This document shows, one piece after another, positions 56,181 through 64,000 of a stretch of DNA of 64,000 bases. The stretch covers positions 1,089,353-1,153,352 of the forward strand of contig NZ_JAMOFV010000006.1 in the NCBI RefSeq assembly GCF_023656515.1, given 5' to 3'. The notes beneath the pieces are model-generated. The model saw only the letters and a program-made list of their open reading frames with translations. It did no database searches and had not been told where the DNA came from. Every line of letters starts with the position of its first letter. Within the stretch, counting starts at the first letter, position 1. Source of the stretch: Clostridium swellfunianum (GTDB lineage Bacteria; Bacillota; Clostridia; Clostridiales; Clostridiaceae). A program made the translations under genes and the position numbers.

Positions 56181-57555
56181 GAAAAAGTTTCAGGAATTCA
56201 AGGATTTTATAAAAGGTAAGAATACAGCTGTAGTTGGAATAGGGGTAAGCAATATTCCTCTTATAAGATTTCTTTTAGAATTAGGGGCTAAAGTTAGCGC
56301 CTTTGATAAAAAAACTGAAGAACAGCTTGGAGAGGTAGCGGAAGAATTTAAGTCTAAGGGTGTTAACCTAGTTCTTGGAGAAAACTATTTGGATAATTTA
56401 ACAGGCTATGAGGTTGTTTTTAAAACTCCTTCTATGAGAATTGACAGCCCTTGCTTGGTTAGAGCTAAGGCAGAAGGAGCTTATGTTACTTCTGAGATTG
56501 AGGAATTCGTTAGATATTGTCCAGCTAAAATGTTTGGTGTTACGGGCAGCGATGGAAAGACAACCACTACAAGCCTTATGTATAACATTTTAAAGCAAGA
56601 AGGCTATAAGACTTGGGTAGGTGGGAATATTGGAACACCGCTTTTTGCTCAAATTGAAGAAATAGAGGAAACTGACAAGGTTGTGCTGGAACTTTCAAGC
56701 TTTCAGACTATGACTATGACCGTATCCCCTGAGGTTTCTGTTATAACAAACTTAAGTCCAAATCACTTGGATATTCATAAGGATATGGAAGAGTATGTAG
56801 ATGCAAAGAAAAATATATTTAAATACCAAGACACCAATGGGATTCTAATACTAAACAGAGATAATGAAATTACTAACTCTATGGTTGGTGAAGCCATGGG
56901 TTTAGTATTTCAGTTTAGCACTAAGGAAGTCATCGAAGATGGAGCTTATTACAAAGATGGAGCTTTGTATTTAATGGGGCAGGAAGTGTGTAAGGCTGAG
57001 GATATTGTTATTAAGGGAATGCACAATGTGGAAAACTATCTTGCTGCCTTCTGTGCGTTAAAGGATGATGTATCTATAGAAAGCATGAGAAAGGTTGCTA
57101 CAACCTTTCCAGGAGTTGAACACAGAATTGAATTTGTTAGAGATTTTGAAGGTGTTAAATATTATAACAGTTCTATAGCTTCCAGTCCTTCAAGAACACT
57201 TGCAGATATTAAGGTGTTTGGAAAGCCTATTATTTTAATTGCAGGAGGCTATGATAAGAAGATTCCTTTTGAACCTCTTGCAGAAGAAGGCTATCCCTAT
57301 ATAAAGAAGCTTGTACTTCTGGGAGCTACGAGGGAAAAGATAAAGGCTGCCTTTGAGAAAATTATAGAAGAAAAGAATTTAAATATGCCAATAATAATGG
57401 CCAATTCCTTTGAGGATGCAGTGGAAAAGGCTAGAACAGCTTCTGAAGACAAGGATGTAGTGCTCCTTGCTCCAGCGTGTGCCAGCTTTGATATGTTTGT
57501 TAACTTTGAGGTTAGAGGAAATAGATTTAAAGAAATAGTTAATGAATTGAAATAA
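56176..57555 (+). CDS. murD: UDP-N-acetylmuramoylalanine-D-glutamate ligase
   Basis: 459 residues. It adds D-glutamate to UDP-MurNAc-L-Ala in peptidoglycan synthesis. The N-terminal Rossmann-like UDP-binding domain ([21 protein letters not shown]) precedes the ATP-binding motif [14 protein letters not shown], then [23 protein letters not shown] and the carbamylated-lysine region. ATG at 56176 follows GGAGGGG. It starts within the third tandem repeat. It is not in the usual cell-division cluster but stands alone, with its own leader. Confidence 0.95.
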   Translation: MKKKFQEFKDFIKGKNTAVVGIGVSNIPLIRFLLELGAKVSAFDKKTEEQLGEVAEEFKSKGVNLVLGENYLDNLTGYEVVFKTPSMRIDSPCLVRAKAEGAYVTSEIEEFVRYCPAKMFGVTGSDGKTTTTSLMYNILKQEGYKTWVGGNIGTPLFAQIEEIEETDKVVLELSSFQTMTMTVSPEVSVITNLSPNHLDIHKDMEEYVDAKKNIFKYQDTNGILILNRDNEITNSMVGEAMGLVFQFSTKEVIEDGAYYKDGALYLMGQEVCKAEDIVIKGMHNVENYLAAFCALKDDVSIESMRKVATTFPGVEHRIEFVRDFEGVKYYNSSIASSPSRTLADIKVFGKPIILIAGGYDKKIPFEPLAEEGYPYIKKLVLLGATREKIKAAFEKIIEEKNLNMPIIMANSFEDAVEKARTASEDKDVVLLAPACASFDMFVNFEVRGNRFKEIVNELK

Positions 57556-57602
57556 ATTAGTCTAGATAGATTAACAAGACTGCTGATTAGTTTGTTTTGG
57601 AG

Positions 57603-57636
57603 GTGCAAAAATATATTGTTTTTGCACTTTCTTTAT
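57603..57636 (+). terminator. Terminator after murD
   Basis: GTGCAAAAA (57603-57611) pairs with TTTTTGCAC (57619-57627), followed by TTTCTTTATT. Confidence 0.75.
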
Positions 57637-57702
57637 TCTGTTTAAATAAATCCTTATTTAGTACATATAACTAAAATACAGTATAAGAAAGGAGGGCAAG
57701 CC

Positions 57703-58476
57703 TTGAGTTCTAGGATATATATAATTATTGCTTTAATATTAGCTATCAGATTAATAATTGCGTATTATCAAAGAATTAATAGATCTACATTTACGGTTAT
57801 GACATATAACATAGCTTCGGGGCATAAGCCTGATGGTGAAAGAAACGAAAGTCTTATAAATAGCTACTTCAAAGCAAAAAAACCAGGCATAATAGGTTTA
57901 AATGAGGTTGATATCAATACTAATAGAAGCAATACTACAAATCAGCTATCTGTAGTATCAAATAACTTGAACTATAATATGGCTTTCTCAAAATCTTTAG
58001 ATTTTCAGGGGGGATATTACGGAAACGGATTACTTACAAAATATGATATTTTGCAGCAGAAACAAATTTTGTTATATAATGAGCAGAATTCTGAGCAGAG
58101 AAGCTTGCTTCATACTGTGATAAATGTACAGGGGGTTAACGTAAATGCACTGGTAACTCACTTGGAGTACAATAGCAAGGATGTAAGAACCAAGCAATTG
58201 GCGTATATTAAAGACTACATAAAAAAATTAAGTGGGCCTATTATAATAATGGGTGACTTTAATTTAGAGAGCTCCTTAGAATTAGAGATGATGACCAATG
58301 AATTTAATATAATATATGGTTCAAGCATTCTGGTTACATTTCCATCTGAAAACAGTACTCTTGATTATATACTTTATTCTAAAAATTTAGATTTAAAAAG
58401 CTATGTTGTTGATAAGAAGAATTACTCTGATCATTATCCTGTTTCGGCCACATTTTCATTTAAAGAATTAAAATAA
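57703..58476 (+). CDS. Endonuclease/exonuclease/phosphatase family protein
   Basis: 257 residues starting with TTG, with AAAGGAGGG six bases upstream. An N-terminal hydrophobic segment (YIIIALILAIRLIIAYY) anchors or exports it. The EEP fold follows: MTYNIASGH, LNEVDINT (metal-binding glutamate), YYGNGLLTKYDIL, TLEYNS, IIMGDFNLESS (D-x-N) and DHYP near the C-terminus. Relatives include nucleases and phosphodiesterases acting on DNA or lipids. The location suggests an extracellular substrate, but which is unknown. Confidence 0.85.
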   Translation: MSSRIYIIIALILAIRLIIAYYQRINRSTFTVMTYNIASGHKPDGERNESLINSYFKAKKPGIIGLNEVDINTNRSNTTNQLSVVSNNLNYNMAFSKSLDFQGGYYGNGLLTKYDILQQKQILLYNEQNSEQRSLLHTVINVQGVNVNALVTHLEYNSKDVRTKQLAYIKDYIKKLSGPIIIMGDFNLESSLELEMMTNEFNIIYGSSILVTFPSENSTLDYILYSKNLDLKSYVVDKKNYSDHYPVSATFSFKELK

Positions 58477-58478
58477 TA

Positions 58479-58534
58479 AAAAAGGATTGTCACACTTAGA
58501 AATTATTTTCTATTGTGAGACAATCCTTTTTTAT
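58479..58534 (+). terminator. Terminator after the EEP phosphatase gene
   Basis: AAAAAGGATTGTC near the left arm (58480-58492) pairs with GACAATCCTTTTT (58518-58530); ACAC/GTGA extends the stem, and TT follows. Confidence 0.85.
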
Positions 58535-58624
58535 TGCCTCAGAATTAGAATATAGTGAAGCTTGTTTTAATATAATGAATACTGAATTCAAGTTATTTAA
58601 TAAATACAAAAGGAGTGAACAAAT

Positions 58625-58885
58625 ATGCATGATACTATTTTATTGAATAAGATTTCTGATGCTGTAAATCAGGTTTGCGGCATGAACAATATTAAGAAGG
58701 TAAATAAATTGGCTGTTGTTGTAAATAATAACAGTCACGTAAATGAAGAAAATCTTTATGATCACCTACAATATGCATGTGCAAACTTGATAGGAGAGTG
58801 GACGGAAATTCAAGTTCAAAGAGATGATATATTAGAGCAAACAGCTATCCTTCACAGCATTGAGGGGGAGAAGAGTGAAGAATAA
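58625..58885 (+). CDS. HypA-like hydrogenase maturation protein lacking the zinc finger
   Basis: 86 residues. It begins MHDTILLNKISDAVNQVC, which fits the Met-His start of HypA (usually MHE; the nickel ligands are Met1 and His2), and the middle KVNKLAVVVNNNSHV resembles the HypA beta strand. The four cysteines of the HypA zinc finger are absent: only Cys18 and Cys50 are present, not in CxxC pairs. At 86 residues it is about 30 shorter than HypA. It overlaps the hypF start by 11 bases, so its place in the operon supports a maturation role. It may be a reduced nickel chaperone or a HypA-like protein of another function. Confidence 0.6.
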   Translation: MHDTILLNKISDAVNQVCGMNNIKKVNKLAVVVNNNSHVNEENLYDHLQYACANLIGEWTEIQVQRDDILEQTAILHSIEGEKSEE

Positions 58886-61175
58886 AAAAGATGAGGCTGA
58901 TGTCAGAAGCTATCTTGTAAAGATATATGGCGTTGTTCAAGGTGTGGGTTTTCGCCCCTTTGTTTATAGGAAAGCAAGGGAGTTTAAAATACTAGGCTGG
59001 GTAGAGAATGCAGGTGGTGCAGTAATAATTGACTGCAGTGGGACAAAGGCTAATCTTAAACACTTTCTTACAGAGATTGTAAAAAATCCGCCAGCGCTTT
59101 CGAAAATTGAAAGAGTTCGGTGTATTTCTAAAGCTTATACTTTTGCAGAAGGGTTTGTAATTAAAGAAAGTATTCAAGATAGAAAACAAGTAAGGTTCAT
59201 ATCCCCAGATGTTGCAGTATGTCCAAAATGCCTAGAGGATGTTAGAAGAAGTGGAACCTCTCGATATAGGTATGCTTTTACAAACTGTACAGAATGTGGA
59301 CCTAGATATTCTATTATAAAAGCTCTGCCTTATGATAGGATTTCCACAACTATGCAGACCTTTTCTATGTGCAGTACTTGTGATGATGAGTACCATAATC
59401 CGCTCAGCAGACGGTTTCATGCTCAACCTAACTGTTGTGATAAGTGTGGTCCTGAGCTTTTTCTAACTGATAACAAAGGAAACAGGATTAGATGCCAGGA
59501 TGCTATAAAAGAGACTATAAAGCTTCTTAAGGACGGAAAAATACTAGCTATTAAAGGAGTTGGCGGTTTTCACCTAGTTTGTGATGCGAGAAATGAAGTT
59601 GCAATTAAGACTTTAAGAAATAGAAAGCTGAGGAAACATAAGCCTTTTGCTTTAATGGCAAGAGACATGGAGGCTGTAAAGGAGATTTGTTATGCTTCAG
59701 AAAAGGAAGAAGAACTTTTAACGAGCAATAAGAGACCTATTGTAATTATGAAAAAGATAGAGTTTTCTGCGTTGACTGATGTTATAGCTCCAGCGCAAAA
59801 GAGTCTTGGAGTGATGCTTCCCTATGCTCCCTTGCACTACCTATTGTTTGACGAAGAGCTAAGACTTTTGATTATGACAAGTGCAAATATCAGCGGTATG
59901 CCTATAGAGTATAGAAATGAAGAAGCAATTGCACATTTACATAAAGTTGCGGATTACTTTTTAATGAATAATAGGGATATTTATGTTCCTATAGATGATT
60001 CTGTAGTTAAGGTGATTGAAGAAAGAGAAGCTATTATTAGAAGAGCAAGAGGTTATGTACCTTATTCAGTGAGAGCAGATACTGAAAGGCAGATAGTTGC
60101 CCTTGGAGCAGAGCAGAAGAATACGGTGTGTATTTCTAAAAACGGCTATATAAACATGAGTCAATATTTAGGGGATTTGGAGCAATTAAGCTGCTACGAG
60201 AATTTTCAGTATGTGCTAAAACACCTAGTGGAACTATTTGACGTGAATGCGGAAATTATTGTACATGATATGCACCCAGGTTACTTAAGTACGCAATATG
60301 CTAAGGCCCAAAAAGTAGAGACTCTTGAGATTCAGCATCATCATGCACATATGGTAAGCTGTATGGCTGAACATTTACTTTATGAGCCTGTAATAGGAGT
60401 TGTCTTTGATGGTACAGGTTTTGGATTAGATGAAGCAGTATGGGGTGGGGAGTTTTTAGTAGGTACAAGAAAATCCTTTATAAGAGCGGGACACTTAGAA
60501 TATATAAGCATTCAAGGCGGTGAGAAGGCTGTAAGAGAGCCTTGGAGATGTGCAGCAAGCTATCTTTATGCTCTGGGATACGACTCAGTAAAGGTAATAC
60601 AGGGCGTGGAAAGAGAAAAGCTTGAAGGTGTTAAACAAGCTTTGAAAGCAGGACTAAACTGTTTTTTATCGTCCAGTATTGGAAGGCTTTTTGATGCAGT
60701 AGCAGTACTAATAGGGCTTAGAAATAATATAACTTATGATGGACAGGCTGCTATTGAACTAGAAGGTATTATTGAAGAGGATATAGATGAACTGTATTGC
60801 TGTCAGATTAAAGATAATGATGGTTCACTTTGTGTTGAGTATGAATGGATTATTCGCGGAGTAGTACAGGATGCTGAAAGAGGAGAGTCACCCTCTAGGA
60901 TATCTGCAAAATTTCATAATACTTTAGCTCTTGCAGCATCCAGTATGGTTTGTTTATTAAGAATAAAATACGGAATAAATAAGGTTGTTCTTAGCGGAGG
61001 AGTTTTCGAGAATCAATATCTCTTAAAAAAACTTCATAAAAGTCTATTAGAGAATGATTTTGAAGTGTTTTATAATCAGCAAATACCTATTAATGATGGA
61101 GGAATCTCATTTGGACAGCTACATGCTGCCAGTGCAATGATGGAGGATAGATATGTGTCTTGCAGTACCAGCTAA
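58875..61175 (+). CDS. hypF: Carbamoyltransferase HypF
   Basis: 766 residues from the GTG at 58875 (GAGGGGGAG upstream; a TTG lies 15 bases earlier). Domains in order: acylphosphatase with GVVQGVGFRPFVYRKA, two C2C2 zinc-finger regions (CPKCLEDV...CTECGPRY, CSTCDDEY...CDKCGPEL), a YrdC-like domain (IKGVGGFHLVCDA) and a Kae1-like C-terminal domain with HHHAHMVSCMAEH and FDGTGFGLDEAVWGGEF. It makes the carbamoyl group that HypE turns into the cyanide ligands of [NiFe]-hydrogenase. The end overlaps hypC by 23 bases. Confidence 0.95.
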   Translation: MKNKKDEADVRSYLVKIYGVVQGVGFRPFVYRKAREFKILGWVENAGGAVIIDCSGTKANLKHFLTEIVKNPPALSKIERVRCISKAYTFAEGFVIKESIQDRKQVRFISPDVAVCPKCLEDVRRSGTSRYRYAFTNCTECGPRYSIIKALPYDRISTTMQTFSMCSTCDDEYHNPLSRRFHAQPNCCDKCGPELFLTDNKGNRIRCQDAIKETIKLLKDGKILAIKGVGGFHLVCDARNEVAIKTLRNRKLRKHKPFALMARDMEAVKEICYASEKEEELLTSNKRPIVIMKKIEFSALTDVIAPAQKSLGVMLPYAPLHYLLFDEELRLLIMTSANISGMPIEYRNEEAIAHLHKVADYFLMNNRDIYVPIDDSVVKVIEEREAIIRRARGYVPYSVRADTERQIVALGAEQKNTVCISKNGYINMSQYLGDLEQLSCYENFQYVLKHLVELFDVNAEIIVHDMHPGYLSTQYAKAQKVETLEIQHHHAHMVSCMAEHLLYEPVIGVVFDGTGFGLDEAVWGGEFLVGTRKSFIRAGHLEYISIQGGEKAVREPWRCAASYLYALGYDSVKVIQGVEREKLEGVKQALKAGLNCFLSSSIGRLFDAVAVLIGLRNNITYDGQAAIELEGIIEEDIDELYCCQIKDNDGSLCVEYEWIIRGVVQDAERGESPSRISAKFHNTLALAASSMVCLLRIKYGINKVVLSGGVFENQYLLKKLHKSLLENDFEVFYNQQIPINDGGISFGQLHAASAMMEDRYVSCSTS

Positions 61176-61398
61176 AATAGTTTCTATAGAAGAAAATGTT
61201 GCAAAAGTAGATGTTATGGGAATGGAAAGTAGTGTTAATATACAGCTTATTGAAGAGCCTAAAGCTGGGGAATATATATTGGTTCATGCTGGTTGTGCTA
61301 TTCAGAGAATCGATAGTAATCATTTTGAGGACTTGCAGAGTATCTTTCAAGCAATTTTAGAGGAAGATTATAATTATGAGGAACCAAGAATTGATTAA
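61153..61398 (+). CDS. hypC: Hydrogenase assembly chaperone HypC
   Basis: 81 residues beginning MCLAVPAKIVSIEEN, where Cys2 is the iron-binding residue of HypC. HAGCAIQRID in the second half is also typical. It carries Fe(CN)2CO with HypD. It overlaps hypF by 23 bases and hypD by 23 bases. Confidence 0.95.
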   Translation: MCLAVPAKIVSIEENVAKVDVMGMESSVNIQLIEEPKAGEYILVHAGCAIQRIDSNHFEDLQSIFQAILEEDYNYEEPRID

Positions 61399-62437
61399 GG
61401 AAATGGTCTTAAGAATTAAGCAGTTTCCTAGTAAGGAATTGAATATAATGGAGGTTTGCGGAACCCATACACAAGCTATTTCAAGGTTAGGTATCAGGCA
61501 GCTGTTTGAGCCTAATATTCATCTATTATCTGGTCCAGGCTGCCCTGTTTGTGTAACCCCCGAGGCTTATATAGACACTGCTATAGAAATTTTACAGTAT
61601 CCGAATACTGCTATAGCTACCTTTGGGGATATGATGAGAGTAAGAGGGACTAAAGAAACCTTAATGGAGCAAAAGGCAAAGGGGAAGGATATTCGCATAG
61701 TGTATTCGCCTTTAGCTGCAATTAGCTTGGCAAAGCAGAATGTGGATAAGGAAATTGTGTTCTTAGGAGTAGGGTTTGAAACTACTTCACCTTTAATTGC
61801 TTTAGCCGTTAAGCTTTCCAAGGAGAGGAGTATAAAAAATATATCTTTTCTTATGGGGATGAAGAGAATGGAGCCTGTATTGAATCAAATACTCTCTAAT
61901 AATGATCACAAAATCCATGGCTTAATATGTCCGGGGCATGTTGCAGCTGTGGTGGGAGAAGATTATTTTAGGTTTGTTACAGAACAGTATAACGTTCCAG
62001 CGGTAATAGCTGGCTTTGAGGCTGAAGATATTTTAGGAGCCTTATATTTTTTGATAAGACAGCAGGAACAAAATAAAAAATCCTTTGTTAATTTATATAA
62101 AGCTTGCGTAGCTCCTAATGGAAATAAAAAGGCTAAAGAAATTATAGAGGAGGTTTCTACATACTGTGATGTTGAGTGGAGAGGCATAGGAAGGATTAGG
62201 AGCTCAGGGTTTGCTTTAAGAGCAGAATATAAAGAGTATGATGCGTTGCTCAAGCTTGGTATAAAAAGCTGCAGCGGTTCAGAAATACGTTGTGTTTGCA
62301 GCGAGGTATTATTAGGCAAAAAGCTGCCTAATAGATGTAAGTTGTTTGGAACAGTTTGCACACCAGAATATCCAGCTGGTCCTTGTATGGTATCTTCTGA
62401 GGGCGCATGTGCAGTTTATTACAAATATAAGCTTTAG
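61376..62437 (+). CDS. hypD: Hydrogenase maturation protein HypD
   Basis: 353 residues. MEVCGTHTQAISRLGIRQL, LLSGPGCPVCVTP, TFGDMMRVRG and VGFETTSPLIA are the conserved HypD motifs. The C-terminal cysteine cluster binds the iron-sulfur centre (SCSGSEIRCVC, CKLFGTVCTPEYPAGPC). Together with HypC it builds the Fe(CN)2CO unit. The start overlaps hypC. Confidence 0.95.
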   Translation: MRNQELIKEMVLRIKQFPSKELNIMEVCGTHTQAISRLGIRQLFEPNIHLLSGPGCPVCVTPEAYIDTAIEILQYPNTAIATFGDMMRVRGTKETLMEQKAKGKDIRIVYSPLAAISLAKQNVDKEIVFLGVGFETTSPLIALAVKLSKERSIKNISFLMGMKRMEPVLNQILSNNDHKIHGLICPGHVAAVVGEDYFRFVTEQYNVPAVIAGFEAEDILGALYFLIRQQEQNKKSFVNLYKACVAPNGNKKAKEIIEEVSTYCDVEWRGIGRIRSSGFALRAEYKEYDALLKLGIKSCSGSEIRCVCSEVLLGKKLPNRCKLFGTVCTPEYPAGPCMVSSEGACAVYYKYKL

Positions 62438-62455
62438 TATAATTGGGGTGATGGG

Positions 62456-63457
62456 ATGGAAGGAGTTATTCAACTTGCTCATGGTGATGGAGCTAAATAT
62501 ACTCAAAGGCTCATTCGGCAGGTCTTCTACAAGTATTTTAACAATAAGCTTCTATTAGATGGACAGGATTCAGCTACTTTCCCAGCTATGCAAGGAAAAA
62601 TGGCGTTCACTACGGATTCATTTGTTGTAAAACCTTTGTTTTTCTCAGGCGGTAACATAGGTAAGCTTGCTGTTTGTGGTACAATAAACGATTTGGTCGC
62701 ATCTGGAGCAAAGCCTCTCTATTTGAGTGCAGGATTTATACTAGAGGAGGGGTTTCCGATTGGAAAACTAGAAGAGATAGTTAAGTCTATGGCTGAAACT
62801 TGTATGGAAACAGGGGTTAATGTTATTGCTGGAGATACAAAGGTAGTTGAAAAGGGCAGCGTAGACGGGCTGTTCATTAATACAAGCGGTATTGGGAAAG
62901 TCTTAAAGGGATATGAAATTAAGCCCATAGAAGCAGGAGATAAAATTATAATAACTGGTTGTATAGGTGAGCATGGTACCACTATTGCCCTTGAAAGATA
63001 TAATGTAAATATAAGAGGAGATATAAAAAGTGATTGTGCACCACTGCTATCATTTTTGGAATTACTTCAGGAAGATTTACATTGCATAAAAATAATGAGG
63101 GATCCTACCCGCGGAGGATTAGCTACAGTGCTTCATGAATTTTCAGAGCTTTCTAATCTAGGAGTGCATATTTTTGAAGAGGATATTCCGATAAGCATAG
63201 GGGTTAGAGCTTCTAGCAGCCTTTTGGGGCTAGATCCATTCTATATGGCCTGCGAAGGTAGAATGATTCTAGTAGTCAAGGAAGGCGAAGCACAGAAGAT
63301 ACTAAATAAAATTCAGGCTGTAGAAAATGGTGAGAATGCTAGAATTATAGGAAGCTTTGTGAAGGGCCCTCAGGATAAGATATTTGTAGAAAATTACTTC
63401 GGAGGCAAAAGAATATTGGCTCCATTAGAGGGAAATATGCTTCCTAGAATATGTTAA
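62456..63457 (+). CDS. hypE: Hydrogenase maturation protein HypE
   Basis: 333 residues. The AIRS-like fold includes LAHGDGAKYTQRLI, FTTDSFVVKPLFFSGGNIGKLAV, GDTKVVEKG, and RDPTRGGLATVLHE. The C-terminus ends PRIC, the cysteine that receives the carbamoyl group and is dehydrated to thiocyanate. GGGGTGATGGG precedes the ATG. It is the last gene of the operon and is followed by a terminator. No hypB or hydrogenase structural gene is in the window. Confidence 0.96.
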   Translation: MEGVIQLAHGDGAKYTQRLIRQVFYKYFNNKLLLDGQDSATFPAMQGKMAFTTDSFVVKPLFFSGGNIGKLAVCGTINDLVASGAKPLYLSAGFILEEGFPIGKLEEIVKSMAETCMETGVNVIAGDTKVVEKGSVDGLFINTSGIGKVLKGYEIKPIEAGDKIIITGCIGEHGTTIALERYNVNIRGDIKSDCAPLLSFLELLQEDLHCIKIMRDPTRGGLATVLHEFSELSNLGVHIFEEDIPISIGVRASSSLLGLDPFYMACEGRMILVVKEGEAQKILNKIQAVENGENARIIGSFVKGPQDKIFVENYFGGKRILAPLEGNMLPRIC

Positions 63458-63474
63458 GATGGTTAGTGCATCTA

Positions 63475-63508
63475 AGTCCGTGGATATGAGGCGCGGGCTT
63501 TTTATTTT
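63475..63508 (+). terminator. Terminator after hypE
   Basis: AGTCCGTG (63475-63482) pairs with CGCGGGCT (63492-63499) through two G-T pairs, followed by TTTTATTTT. Confidence 0.7.
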
Positions 63509-63777
63509 AGGTTGTATTCAAGTACATTATTGAAATTTGAATTGTATCGTAATTTACAAGATTTCAATTATATATGGCAAACTTACCGGGTGTATCAATT
63601 AGCGAATACTAAAGTAAGATGTAGAAAAATAGAGGAATTAATATCTAATTTAACATATTGCTTACTAACTCTATTATATGATAAGCATAATGTGATAATA
63701 TTAATGACGTCGCTTGAAGCGGTAAGAGTGCTCAATATTAGACGAACTGTAAGAAAGTATTACCAGTAAGTTTGATG

Positions 63778-63806
63778 TTGACAAGGTGGATTAATCCTGA
63801 TAAGAT
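63778..63806 (+). promoter_or_regulatory. rRNA operon promoter, distal
   Basis: TTGACA (63778-63783), a 17-base spacer and TAAGAT (63801-63806). Confidence 0.75.
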
Positions 63807-63873
63807 AATTCACACAGTAGCAAACAGCTACTAAAACAAATTAGTTTCACCACAAATTACCAACAAAAAAATG

Positions 63874-63902
63874 TTGACAAATTGATGTGGAATTGATAAA
63901 AT
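63874..63902 (+). promoter_or_regulatory. rRNA operon promoter, proximal
   Basis: TTGACA (63874-63879), a 17-base spacer and TAAAAT (63897-63902), exactly 96 bases downstream of the distal one. Tandem promoters are normal for rRNA operons. Confidence 0.8.
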
Positions 63903-63904
63903 AT

Positions 63905-64000
63905 AAAAGCTGTCAGATGACGGCAAACAAATTGGTCTTTGAAAATTAAACAGAGAATATAAAGGTAAATGACCAGCAATTCTTTTGAAGTTGAATAACT
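63905..64000 (+). other. Leader of an rRNA operon
   Basis: The text TCTTTGAAAATTAAACAGAG (63934-63953) and ACCAGCAATTCTTTT are typical of sequence just upstream of clostridial 16S rRNA. The window ends before the mature 16S start (AGAGTTTGATCCTGGC) appears. The region 63500-63777 before it has no gene I can support. Confidence 0.75.

Noticed and set aside
55983..56219. 78-codon frame through the murD leader repeats
   Set aside because: Its TTG start is the -35 box of the murD promoter, so the transcript begins inside it. The apparent 15-residue repeat is explained by the 45-bp DNA repeat.
63512..63769. 85-codon frame with TTG start before the rRNA promoters
   Set aside because: No ribosome binding site, no family resemblance, and it lies directly between a terminator and the rRNA promoters. 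Probably a chance frame.

Overview
The window is AT-rich DNA with short intergenic gaps, strong AGGAGG ribosome binding sites and several TTG/GTG starts. The gene content (dusB-greA-lysS, coaX, clostridial Agr proteins, single-chain glyS behind a T-box, TPP riboswitch, DUF1846, OadG-type decarboxylase parts) fits a Gram-positive anaerobe of the Clostridiaceae, probably Clostridium sensu lato. No insertion sequence, prophage or CRISPR array was found. The right end stops inside the leader of an rRNA operon.

Layout. 1-4.8 kb: end of an oligopeptide ABC transporter operon (oppABCDF). 4.8-7.0 kb: leftward small membrane proteins, one frameshifted, driven by a promoter that carries a perfect operator. 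7.5-16 kb: a signalling region with a sigma factor fused to a long C-terminal part, two ABC exporter half-transporters, a LytTR response regulator and GHKL kinase, a 43-residue membrane peptide, agrB, and an unreported 41-residue agrD whose peptide ring would be closed by serine instead of cysteine. 16.4-26.1 kb: DUF1846 protein, then a GH2 beta-galactosidase operon with an ATPase-less sugar transporter and a LacI regulator. 26.2-33 kb: a TIGR03987-type membrane protein with the same promoter-operator as at 7.0 kb, an LCP protein, three subunits of a biotin-dependent decarboxylase, coaX, dusB. 33-40 kb: greA, lysS, a PHP phosphatase, a pseudoknotted non-coding RNA (tentatively raiA type), a frameshifted chemoreceptor, a polysaccharide deacetylase and a cysteine-cluster protein. 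40.8-47.1 kb: azoreductase, deacetylase plus NMT1-type ABC importer operon, unknown membrane proteins, and the 33-codon remnant of a PHP gene. 47.2-54.2 kb: tRNA-Asn, patatin phospholipase, thiamine salvage operon (TPP riboswitch, thiD-cytX-thiM-thiE), T-box and glyS. 54.3-58.5 kb: Ca2+/H+ exchanger, murD with three 45-bp repeats in its leader, a secreted or membrane-bound EEP phosphatase. 58.6-63.5 kb: a [NiFe]-hydrogenase maturation operon (hypA-like, F, C, D, E) without hypB. 63.7-64.0 kb: tandem rRNA promoters.

The most interesting items are the serine-type Agr system with its LytTR direct repeats and neighbouring exporters, the structured RNA at 36.4-36.6 kb, the repeated leader of murD, and the operator shared by two promoters 19 kb apart. 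Family calls come from motifs and memory, not from database searches.
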